DNA from: Casuarina equisetifolia
Lineage: Eukaryota; Streptophyta; Magnoliopsida; Fagales; Casuarinaceae
Assembly: GCA_028551475.1 (NCBI GenBank)
Contig: CM052354.1
Span: forward strand, 9,941,172-10,005,171
Direction of reading: 5' to 3'
DNA: 64,000 nt
The notes below the pieces were generated by a model that had not been told where the DNA came from, did not search any database, and worked only from the letters and a program-made list of their open reading frames with translations. Shown here in pieces: positions 1-10,600 of the stretch. The stretch's first letter is position 1, and every line of letters begins with the position of its first letter. Made by a program: the position numbers and the translations under genes.

Positions 1-1
1 T

Positions 2-1576
2 AACTATCTTGATTTATCCTCAAACAAGTTAAGCCAATCAATTCCAAGTAATTTAGGGAACTTGTTGAAATTGTATTACTTGAATTTAAGTTGCAATAAT
101 TTTAGTGGAGAGATTCCAATTCAGCTTGGAAATCTATTCCATCTTTCTAAACTAGATTTGAGCTTTAACTTTATAAATGGAGAGATACCGTCATATATTA
201 GCAAAATGCAAAGCTTGGAAGAGTTGAATGTCTCTCATAATTATCTTTCTGGTTTCATTCCAAAAGCCTTTGAAGAAATGCATGGCCTATTGTACGTTGA
301 CATATCCTATAATGAGTTGCAAGGTCCTATTCCTAATAGCATAGCATTTCTAAATGCTTCCTTTGAAACACTACAAGGGAATAGGGGGTTGTGCGGAAAC
401 ATTAAAGGACTGCAACCTTGCAATGCTTCCATGACAAACAAACATGTGAGCATTGTGTTGGTTATTGTTTTACCCATCTTAGGAGCACTCTTGATTCTAT
501 TTGCTTTATTTCAAATTTTTATCATCAAGAATAGAAGGAAGAAAAATTTAGAATCAAAACAAAATGACAAGCATGAAGAGGTATTTCTTTCGGTTTTGAA
601 TTTTGATGGGAGGAAAATGTATGACGAAATCATAAAAGCAACTGAGGATTTTGATGAAAAGTATGCCATTGGAGAGGGAGGACATGGAAAGGTCTACAAA
701 GTAGAGCTACCCTCAACTGAGGTAATAGCTGTGAAGAAACTTTACCATGAGAACGAGAGAAAATTTGAGAAAGAATTTTTGAATGAGATAAAGTCATTAA
801 TGGAGATAAGACATCAAAACATTGTCAAACTTTATGGTTTTTGTTCACATGCCAAACATTCATTTTTGATTTATGAGTATCTTGAAAAGGGTAGCTTGGC
901 CTCAATGTTGATGAATGAAGAAACTGCTAGAGTACTTGATTGGAGTAAGAGGTTAAATATAGTTAAAAGTATTGCTCGTGCGTTAAGCTACATGCACCAT
1001 GGGTGCTCACCATCCATTATTCATAGAGACATATCAAGCAAAAACATCTTGTTGGATTCTGAATATGAGGCTCACATTTCAGACTTCGGTATAGCTAAAA
1101 TTTTGAATGTAGACTCATCTAATTGGACTTCTCTTGCCGGCACATAAGGATATATAGCACCAGGTGAATGTATTTTCCTGTTGTCTAATTTTAGGTTAAC
1201 ATTTATGGCATACATGTTGATTTTAGTTTTCTTTTTCTTTCTCCTCTTTTTTTTTTTTTTTTGGCCAGAGTTTGCATATACAATGAGAGTCACTGAAAAA
1301 TGTGATATATATAGCTTTGGTGTCTTGGCATTTGAAGTCATGATGGGGAAGCATCCTAGTGACTTGATCTCCATACTATCATCTTCATCAATTGAGAGAA
1401 ACTTTAATATAAAGAATGTACTTGACCAACTCCTTTCACTTCCAACAAGTCAAGTTGAGGATGGACTTATAACAATTGCACAGCTTGCCATCGATTGCTT
1501 GAGTGTGGATCCACAATCTAGGCCAACGATGCACATGATTTATCAAGTCTTGTCAGCTAAAACTACACATTCCTAG
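2..1576 (+). pseudogene. LRR receptor-like kinase (MIK2/At1g35710 type), 3' part, early stop
   Basis: The gene enters from the left edge. Exon 1 (2-1163) encodes the last leucine-rich repeats, a capping region, one membrane helix (about 448-531) and a Ser/Thr kinase with glycine loop GEGGHGKVY, AVKK lysine, HRDISSKN catalytic loop and DFG. Intron 1164-1268 has GT..AG ends and a long T tract before the acceptor. It falls inside GYIAPE, the usual intron place in this family. Exon 2 (1269-1576) encodes the C-lobe ([16 protein letters not shown]) and ends normally. Odd point: TAA at 1145-1147 replaces the tyrosine codon of the GTYGYIAPE activation segment, while everything after it reads cleanly through the intron. 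As it stands the product loses its C-lobe and would be kinase-dead, so this is a very young pseudogene or a null allele. The family senses peptides or wall signals at the plasma membrane; that role is inferred from the family. Confidence 0.9.
1164..1268 (+). other. Intron of the LRR receptor kinase
   Basis: It starts GTGAATG and ends TTGGCCAG. The codon for the glutamate of GYIAPE is split (G at 1163, AG at 1269-1270). A run of 16 or so T lies just before the acceptor. The reading frame is kept across the junction. Confidence 0.85.
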
Positions 1577-3109
1577 CTTGAAAGGTATTGATTACTATGT
1601 CTATTTGGCATAATACATGCTAAATTCTTGAGAATGTTTTTTAAAAAAATTATCTCTAGAGTTATGCCTTTTGATTGCCAAGTATTTGGAAGTTATTTTT
1701 AAGCTCATTTTGTTTGATGTCTTAGTTAGCAATGTGCTACCTTGTTTCAAGACAAATTTTATTGTTCTTGTGAAGGGGAAATTGTGGCACAAGAAAAAAT
1801 TAGAATATAAACAAAGATAAATTAGAAAAAAAAATGATATATTAAATTTACATGATTTGACTTGATGTGTACACAAAAAGGAGATATAGCTACAAGAAGT
1901 ATATTATCAAGTATACTAGAGTTTACACGCTCTATACAAAGTCAACACATTTTTGTAGGGTGAGCAACATTTGTTTCACTTTCTTTATGGATTTTAAATG
2001 ATGATGACATGTTATTGCATTTGCTTCTATACATTTTTGCTTTTCTATTTGAACATCAAGAACTAATTTTAACCAATTTAATGCAGGACAAGGATAAATA
2101 GGCGGTTAGTTGTCTCCATCTTGGGATATAGAAATCTTGCTCAAAGAAAGTTGATTTGGTAAACTTATGCTGAATTTTATGGAGATCTCCTCAATGCATT
2201 AAACAAAGAACTTTAAAATGCCTTTCAGATTAGTTTTGGTTTTCATTTCCTTTTTGTTTACTTAAGAATACTAATCACCCATTTTATAAACTCTAGCAAG
2301 ATGAGGCACAATGTAAAAACAAAGCATATTATTCTAGTTGAAAGTCAATCTTGGAATGATTTACTTGGAAGGAAGCAATTGCTAGGTTGAGAGCAACAAT
2401 ATATTTGTTTTTCCTATCTATTTGCATTAGAGAGTTGTAGTGCTAGAGTAACAATCCTAGATAATTATACCTTAGATATTTATATAAGTGATATTGATAG
2501 AATTGAAGATTTTGTATCTGTGCATTTAAAGACTTGATGGGAAATTTCTAATTTTGTGAACAAGGACATGTTAGCTCTTGTGAAATTGGTATTTGTCAAT
2601 GGAACCCAACAGCATTTAACTAAAGGGAATGAGTGCATTTCACAAGATCATGGGTGAATAATATTAGCAAAGTGGCAAGTGAATACATTATGTCACTTAT
2701 GTTTTGAGCTTTTTAATATGAAACTTGAAATTTTTATTTATTTTATTCCTTTGAAAGAAATTATTCTTTCAAGTTTGTTTTATCCCTATTTCTCTGGTAA
2801 TATGAAATACTTTTGGCTTTATTTTCCTTTTAGTTTTTGGTACATCTCACAAGCTCATAATAATAGGAGAAATATATGGTGAACATGACTCTAGCTAAGT
2901 CAGAGGTTGAAATACTCCACTAGAAGATGTTAGACAAGCCTTACAATCATGTCAGATTTTGTCATGAATCACACGTATGCAGTTGAATCTCAACAAGACT
3001 TCTATCTAATATCCTACTTAGTTTGTGTTTCGTTTTTACCCTCAAATCATGCTGGTGTCTAAATTAAACCAAGTCACTTTGGTTGGGCGTGGTTTGTGCC
3101 TCTCATTCG
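1577..3109. other. Intergenic, AT-rich, no gene seen
   Basis: This holds the 3' end of the receptor kinase transcript and unique-looking AT-rich DNA. Reading frames are short and broken, and none resembles a family I know. Similarity to the resistance-gene segment begins at about 3110. Confidence 0.6.
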
Positions 3110-3634
3110 AAGTCAACTAGAACGCCTCGCAGAGGTAATGGTCAATTGCAACAATCGTCTTCAAGAGTTAATGATTGGGAGTTGCTTGAAGTTAGAGCTC
3201 TCAACACGCCTACACTTCTCATCCCTTAAAAATTTAGAGCTCTCAACCCTCGTGTCATTTTGATTAGATTTATCTCCAAAGCTTTGCACCATCGATATTT
3301 GGGAATCCATGTAACAACAGAGGATTTGGTGTCCTTTTCAGGGCCAGGATTTCTGCCTTCAGTCTACTCAAACTTTACCTTGGGAGATTTCAAAATCTGA
3401 AATCTTTGGACAAGGAAGGCCTTCAACACCTCATCTCTCTTGAAGAATTGCAGCTCCAAGACTGTCCTAACCTCAAGTGCATACTAGAAAACAAGTTGCC
3501 CGTCTCACTTTTTACTATTCGGATCTGGACATGTCCTTTATTGAAGAAGCAATTGCAGAGCAAGAAAGTAAAAAAAGCAGGGAAAGATACCAGACAATGT
3601 TGACTTGTTTATTGATGATGAATATATTGGATGA
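3110..3634 (+). pseudogene. CNL resistance gene, 3' LRR fragment
   Basis: This piece matches the last LRR part of the CNL genes ending at 30,327 and 57,367, including the C-terminal stretch KCILENKLP...CPLLKKQLQSKK and the end FIDDEYIG with TGA at 3632-3634. No CC or NB-ARC part is present. Relative to the gene at 53,712, 288 bp are missing between two GATAT words (joined at 3294-3298). A small frame change in an A-rich run near 3570 puts the last residues out of frame. The DNA after the stop matches the 3' flank of the other two copies. It is a left-over copy of the tandem resistance-gene unit. Confidence 0.85.
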
Positions 3635-5692
3635 GCTAAAAAGGCTTAATCGAGTTGCATATTCTGGTATAAAATCCGCCCATCATTCTAAAGGTGAGAA
3701 CCATATTTCAGCTTTTACAGTTACGTAATACTTCTTTTCAATCCATTAATAACAAATATGTTCCTGTTGCTTTCGATGATAACGTTCTTAAATTTTTCAT
3801 TTCTTCCTATTCACGATATTTTATTAGTCTCAATATTTTCCTTTCATTTAACACCATCTAAATTTTTCTTTCTTTCTGTTTCATCATCTGTATGAAAGAT
3901 ACTTGAAGTAACTAAAGATCAAAGGTCTTGGGACACGATTACAAGAAGCAAAGTTAGCGACCAGTTTGAATGTCTGAAGGTCAGGTAACTAACCCAATCT
4001 GTAAATAGTTGGTTCAATCTTTCTTAAAATGATACAAGGAGTTTTCTTTATTCTTTTTCTAAATAGCAACACATTTTGTTATATCTAGTACGTGTAAAAA
4101 TGTAGCAAGAATGCTTTTCTTTCGCATAATCTTCTTATCTTAGTGTCTTTCGGGGTATTTGTACACCGGCTGTATATTCTAACTCCAATAGATTTTGATA
4201 CGTTAAAGCATTTGTGTTTCTATTGGATACGTATGTTTTTGGTTAATTGGATTATGGGATAATGTTAACACTTAATGTTTTGTTCATCTCAGGGAACTGT
4301 CTGGTCTTTAATAAGTTATGGAAGCTAATGATTAATGAGGTAATATTGGACGGGAAGTGTTTTGTCGCTTGTTATTTCTTGAAATCCATCGTTCCAATCT
4401 AAATAAAGAAGACTATAAGATTCTCTTTTTGTTGCCAGCAAAAAGTACTAAGTTTTTGTAGAACTAGAGATGCCTGAATGCTTCGGAATCTAAAGATTTG
4501 ATTTTGTGATTTACGTTTCTGGAGGTCTCTTTTATTGTCTTTCCTAATATTCCTTGTGTGTCGTTCTAGAGGTATTTCTTTTACTGTCAGTAACCAGTTT
4601 CATACGCCTACAATTGAAATTGTGCAGTTGGTGTCTCCTTGTTTCCTTCTTCTTTCCCTTGGGAATATTTCTTTTAGAAGGAATCCTTTCTAGAGTGCCA
4701 CTGGGAGCTGGGCTTGCTTGCAGCTTCCGAACAATTGCTGAGTTTGACTATTTCTTAAGGCAGAAACAAGCATGTAAGTAGAAGATTTGAATAAGGCATT
4801 TCATTCTTCGGCGTGGATGTTTGATGACCAACCAGATTATTTGATCACTACCAGATTATTTGATGTTTATGTACTATTTATTTGTTTCCCAACATTTTCC
4901 CATGGTTTCTCATCATAATCAAGCTGTTAAAGATCCAATGTTTTAGAATATAACTAGAATTTATAACTCTATATCTTTCCCTATTCAAAGGAACAATCTT
5001 TCATACAAACTTCACTATCAATTGGCTAAATTTCACTATCGGCAAAACAAGTTATGCCACTTGTTCAAAATCAGAAAACAATTATTCTTCTGAGAAAGAA
5101 AATTAAGCATTACTTTTGATATCCAGTAACTCAAGTTCGTACTATAATCACTAATATTGATGTTTTGTCGTCTTCTATTGAGTAGATATGGGAAGTTTAT
5201 TGTGACTAGTTGTCATGGTGCGAAGTGGTGCGAACTCTTATCATGGTATTTCATTTTTATCTGAAGTGGAAGTTTTATGCTGCTAGATAGCATCTTTTCT
5301 CCTAAAATCTAGAACATTGCAAAAGGGAATCCATGGTAACAAATAATTTTCTCTCTTCAAATTTGTGATCCCTTTAAATAAGTTCCTTATCCATGATTTG
5401 GAAAACTGAATTGATTTAGTTTCCTTTTTCATTCTTGAGGCTATTTGATTTGAAATGATACTTACACACATTACAGATCAAAATAATTTCACGGATCTCT
5501 GAATCCCAATACGAAGTAAAAGCCAAACAACGTAAAACACCATGACCCCAAATTTTACATTTCTAACGAAGAACCCAACCTAGGACCTAGTATGGTACAT
5601 ACGACTCCTCTCCTAGGAAATGAAAATTTTCACAAATTTGGCACTCTGCAGTTCAAAACCATACTCTTGACAACGAGGCAGCATGCATTTTT
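3635..5692. repeat. Duplicated CNL 3' flank, copy 1 (left half)
   Basis: Non-coding DNA similar along its whole length to 30,328-32,225 and 57,368-59,590. Shared words include the region just after the CNL stop, the 'GTAATATTTGATG/GTAATATTGGACG' stretch near 4340, and 'CCTTATCCATGATTTG' near 5386. I see no coding potential. It is cut at 5692 by a copia element and resumes at 9604. Confidence 0.8.
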
Positions 5693-5998
5693 TGAAAAGT
5701 CCAACATCAGTACTAGGCCCATTACTATTTATTTATGTTAGCCCAGACCCACGTTATGTTACCCTTTTCTCATTTAAGAGGTGTTTAGGGTTTGCTTGTA
5801 GTGTGTGTGTGCGTTGCCGTCAATGTGAAGAACTCAGTCCGTGCATATGTATGTTTGTTTGTAAGTGAGAGAATTTCTTGTATTTGTGAACAGATCTGCT
5901 TCTTTAATCACACTTAAGGTTAGTCACTACTGCTTCTTTCTTGTTTGATTTTGTGATACTATATTTGTGGTTGAATGTGTGGAAACAAATACGGTTCA
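5693..5998 (+). repeat. Left (5') LTR of the copia element
   Basis: Starts TGAAAAGTCC and ends GGTTCA. It is followed after two bases by the primer-binding site. It matches 9298-9603 over its full length with about five substitutions. Confidence 0.95.
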
Positions 5999-8900
5999 TT
6001 TGGTATCTAGAGCTGGGTTGTTTTATTTTTTGGTGTTGAGTTACTGAATCACGAAAAGGGAGTGGAGAAAGAGGTTGTTTGATGAAGAAAGAAGCTGTTT
6101 GGTGAAGATTGACAGACTGGTTGTTGAAGAAAGAGGTTTGGTGAAGATTGAGGGATTGGATTGTTGATTCTGGGTGTACTAATCATATGACTGGTAATGA
6201 AGATCTCTTTGTGAGCAAGTCAGTGTATAAAGGTGATAAAATTATGGTAACTGCTAATGATGAAGAACTTCCGATCACCCATATTGGTCAAGCCAAATGC
6301 AAGTCACGTGCTAAATCACAAGAAATGAAGTTTGATAATGTGTACCATGTGCCAAGTATGAAAAAGAATTTATTATCTGTGATCCAATTGGCTGATGCAG
6401 GGAATTATATTTTGTTTGGTCCAGATGGTGTAAAAGTTTATGAGCATATAAAGGTAGAGGGGACTCTGATAATGGAAGGACGAAGATTGAAGTCTGTATA
6501 TGTGTTGTCTGCTAAAGAAGCATATGTCGACAAGACTAGGAGGAGCGAGACAGCAAGCATATGGCATGCACGTTTGGGTCATGTTGGATATAATAAGTTA
6601 AAGACAATCATGGATCGAATGATGGTGAAAGGAATACCTAAGTTGGAGGTAAGAACTAACGCCATTTGTGCTGGTTGTCAATTTGGTAAGGCTCATCAGT
6701 TGCCCTTTAGTGAATCAAAATTCCAAGCTCAAAAACCATTAGAGCTAGTTCATTCTGATGTATTTGGAAGAGTAAGGCAAAAATCAATTGGAGGAAAGCA
6801 GTATATGGTGACCTTTATTGATGATTTTTCGAGGTTTACTTGGGTTTATTTCTTGAAAGAAAAATCAGAAGTTTTTCATACATTTATTGAATTCAAAGAA
6901 AAGGTAGAAAATGAGCTTGGGCATAAAATTCAGTGTTTGCGTACAGATAATGGTGGAGAATATACTTCAGGTGAATTCTCATCATATCTTAAGTTGCATG
7001 GGATTCGAAGACAACTTACATGTCCAAACACGCCACAACAGAATGGAATTGCTGAGAGAAAGAATAGGCATTTGGCAGAGATATGTAGAAGTATGATACA
7101 TAGTAAGAATGTACCTGCACGTTTTTGGGCAGAAAGTATGCGGACAGCTACTTACATCATCAATCGATTGCCTCAGGAAGGACTTGGAAATGTTTCCCCT
7201 TTTGAGAAATTGCTAAATCGCAAGCCAACTGTAAGTTACTTTCGAGTCTTTGGATGTGTATGCTATGTATTCATTCCGAGTCAGTTACGTGGAAAATTGG
7301 ATAAAAAGGCAGTTCGTTATATATTTGTTGGATATGATGAAGAAAGAAAAGGGTGGAGGTGTTGTGATCCAGTTTCCAATCAATGCTATGTTTCCCGTCA
7401 TGTAGTGTTTGATGAAGCATCATCATGTTGGCCTTTGAAGTCCAAAGATTCAGAAGATAATTATAGAAACAAAGAGAATGAAGAACTAAGTGAAGACATT
7501 GTAATGAAAGATGATGATCATGCGGATGGCCTTAAGAAGACTGATTCTATTGTTACATCTAAAAGATCTACAAATCCATGGCGTAATGGAATCTCCTTGG
7601 TTAGAATGCGAGAAGAAGATAGACCAAGCCAGTTGGAGGAAGCTGAACAAGAAACACCTGTTATGTTGAGAAGATCTACTAGAGTTAAGCGACCAAATTC
7701 TAAATTTGTTGATGCTAGTTTTGCTACTGAGAATCTTAAATCTGAGCCTGAAACATTTGAAGAAGCATATAATCAAGAAAAATGGCGAAAAGCAATGAAG
7801 GAAGAGTTCATGGCCTTGAAAGAGAATCAAACATGGGAGTTGGTTCCAAAACCAAATGATGTGAAGCCTATCTCATGCCGTTGGGTTTTTAAGTTAAAAA
7901 GGAGAAATGATGGTTCTATTGAAAGATACAAGGCACGCTTGGTAGCTTGAGGTTTTTCTCAAAAGTATGGCTTGGATTATGAAGAGACATTTAGTCTTGT
8001 TGCAAAGATCACAAGCATACGGACATTATTGGCGATTGCCGCGAACAAAGGATGGAAATTATGGCAAATGGATGTTAAAAATGCTTTTTTACATGGAGAG
8101 TTAGACAGAGAAATATTCATGAAGCAACCAAAGGGGTTTGAAGAATATGGAGAAGAGAATTATGTTTGTAAATTAAAGAAAGCCTTGTATGGTTTGAAAC
8201 AAGCCCCTAGAACTTGGTATGGAAAGATATCAGAGTTTCTTTTACAAATTGGATATTCAGTCACACATGCAGATTCAAGTCTCTTTGTGAGAGTTCAGGG
8301 TAATAGAATTTCTATCATTCTAGTTTATGTTGATGATCTTATAATAACTGGGAATGATGATTCGGGAAATCAACAAGCCAAAGAAAATTTACTTACTCGG
8401 TTTCAAATGAAGGAGCTTGGGGAGTTGAAATATTTTTTGGGACTAGAGCTTGTACGAACTATGGATGGCCTTCTCTTGAGTCAGCAAAAATATGCAGAAG
8501 ATTTGTTAGAAAGGTATGGAATGAAAGATTGTGTTTCAGTTGATACACTAGTTGAGCCTAAAGTTAAGTTGTTGGATGAAGGTGAAAGATTACAGGAGCC
8601 CACCATGTATAGGCAACTAATTGGCAGCTTGAATTACTTAATGTTAACGAGACCAGATATTGCATTTGCGGTTGAACTATTAAGTCGTTTTATGCACAAT
8701 CCAAGGAGACCTCACTTGCAAGTTGCGCGAAGAGTCTTACAATATGTTAAAGGAACAGTTGATCTTGGGCTATTATATAAAAAGGGTGAGTGTAATCTAG
8801 TTGGCTACTGTGATACTGATTATGCTGGAGATGAAGACAACCGAAGATCAACAACTGGGTATTCATTTAATTTTGGTTCAGCTGCTATTTCATGGTGCAG

Positions 8901-9297
8901 CAAAAGACAACCAACTGTTTCCTTATCCACAACAGAAGCTGAATACAGGTCAGCAGCTATGGCAGCACAAGAAGGTACGTGGTTAATGCAATTGTTGGAA
9001 GATATTGGTGTACTTGAAAGTGAAACAGTACAAATATTTTGTGACAATTTATCTGCTATTAAGATAGCTGAAAATCCAAAGTTTCATGCAAGAACAAAAC
9101 ATATAGAAGTTCATTATCACTTTATTTGAGAAAAGGTTCTTCAAGGGGAAGTTGATTTGCATCCAGTGAGAACAAGTGAGCAGGTTGCTGACATCTTCAC
9201 TAAGGGGTTGAGTTCTCCTACATTCAGAAAGCATAGAAGTGCACTTGGATTGGTAAGCAAAAGCTCGTTCACTAAAGTTGATGTTGAGGGGGAGAAT

Positions 9298-9603
9298 TGA
9301 AAAGTCCAACATCAGTACTAGGCCCATTACTATTTATTTATGTTAGCCCAGACCCACGTTATGTTACCCTTTTCTCATTTAAGAGGTGTTTAGGGTTTGC
9401 TTGTAGTGTGTGTGTGCGCTGCCGTCAATGTGAAGAACTTAGTCCGTGCATATGTATGTTTGTTTATAAGTGAGAGAATTTCTTGTATTTGTGAACAGAT
9501 CTGCTTCTTTAATCGCACTTAAGGTTAGTCACTACTGCTTCTTTCTTGTTTGATTTCGTGATACTATATTTGTGGTTGAATGTGTGGAAACAAATACGGT
9601 TCA
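9298..9603 (+). repeat. Right (3') LTR of the copia element
   Basis: Starts TGAAAAGTCC directly after the polypurine tract, ends GGTTCA, and is followed by the target duplication TTTTT. Confidence 0.95.
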
Positions 9604-9753
9604 TTTTTCAAATTCTTGCAGTTGATAAAGTGGCAGGGCATGTTCTCCTAGGAAATTGAGATTCGTAACTAAAGGCCGTTGCTCGGCATTCAAGTCGGAC
9701 ACGGCAGCCATCAGGTTGCCCTGGCTGACCGATCGGTCGGTTTCCAAGAAAGG

Positions 9754-10247
9754 ATATGGTTAAAAGTAAACCACTCTGATGAAGCCACATTAGCATGCAA
9801 GCAACGGCTAAGATTGAAGTAAGGTTGAGTGCTGGAAAAGTTCATGTTGACAGTCCTCTTTAAAGAAGGACCTTTCGTGTAAGAAAGATGTTGAGAAGAA
9901 AACAAGTTAAGTGATAAAAGTAAAAGCTTGAGAGATACGGTCGCCATTGAAAAGAGGAGCCATGTAGACCTCTAGAGAGAGAGAAAGACTCTTATGGTTA
10001 AACAAGAAAAGCATTTACTGTAAATATGTTAGGGCTTCCACTGTAGGTTTTATGTTTTCTGTTTTCACAGATCTGTAATATTTTGTCTATGTAACAAATG
10101 TTTGTTGAACATATGAACTATTTGTAGCTCTTTGTAAAATTTGAAACTAAGTGCTTGAATGAATATCACTTGTTTAGTTAATGTCCAAAATGTAAACTTT
10201 CTCCATTGTGTTCCATTACTCTGTTCTGCACTTCACAAATTGTCAAC
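9754..10247. mobile_element. Copy-specific insertion of about 494 bp, type unknown
   Basis: The two matching flanks pass directly from GGTTCC/GGTTCT to AAAGAGAGCGAACCACACC, but here about 0.5 kb intervenes. The word AAAGG stands on both sides (9749-9753 and 10,248-10,252) and may be a target duplication. There are no clear terminal repeats and no coding potential, so calling it a transposon is an inference. Confidence 0.4.
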
Positions 10248-10299
10248 AAAGGGAACACACCCTATGATGCTGCAGCAACTCTCCTTCCATGCAGCAGCC

Positions 10300-10600
10300 T
10301 CAGTGTTACATTGAAAGGGAAGGGAGCTGAACAAAGCAAAAGTAGCCGTTTGACTCACCTGCCACCCATCAACCGGAGCCGGTCTCCTTGTTGGCAGCAG
10401 TATTCTTTTGTTTGTATAAAGCAGCGTGTATCTCCACTGGAAAATTTTGAGGTGGTCTATTATGGTTTTTCTTTCTCTTTGTTAAGTTTGCTGTAATTTT
10501 TTTGATTCAATCGATATGAAAGGAACCAGTCGATCACCAATCTTTATTTTCACTTCGTTCCACCGAATTAAACACGGTATCAGAGTAGGACGATTTATCT
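10300..10600 (+). mobile_element. Ancient LTR-like relic with primer-site remnant, copy 1
   Basis: A TATA-type box (GTATAAAGCAGCG, near 10,418) is followed about 150 bp later by a CA-ended stretch and CGGTATCAGAGTAGGACG (from 10,575). This resembles the LTR end and tRNA-Met primer site of copia elements. The same arrangement occurs at about 32,400-32,690 and 59,780-60,080, so it is older than the segment duplication. The outer edge and any second LTR were not found. It is a very old fossil. Confidence 0.45.

Larger units (their letters stand above)
5693..9603 (+). mobile_element. Ty1/copia LTR retrotransposon, broken copy
   Basis: Ends are two 306-bp LTRs (TG..CA) flanked by the 5-bp duplication TTTTT (5688-5692 and 9604-9608). 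A primer site of the TGGTATC type follows the left LTR at 6001, and a purine tract (GAGGGGGAGAAT) precedes the right LTR. The recognisable coding region, about 6148-9129, has copia order: protease (DSGC), integrase zinc finger and core, reverse transcriptase (YVDDL), RNase H. The LTRs differ at about 5 of 306 places (about 1.6%). That suggests insertion around 0.6-1.2 million years ago at commonly used plant rates. It is a fossil with about three breaks. It sits in the duplicated CNL 3' flank and is absent from the matching sites near 32,220 and 59,590, so it inserted after the duplication. Confidence 0.95.

Noticed and set aside
6148-9129. Long open frames that could be taken for host polyprotein or zinc-protease genes
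   Set aside because: Domain order, LTRs, primer site and target duplication show they belong to a copia element.
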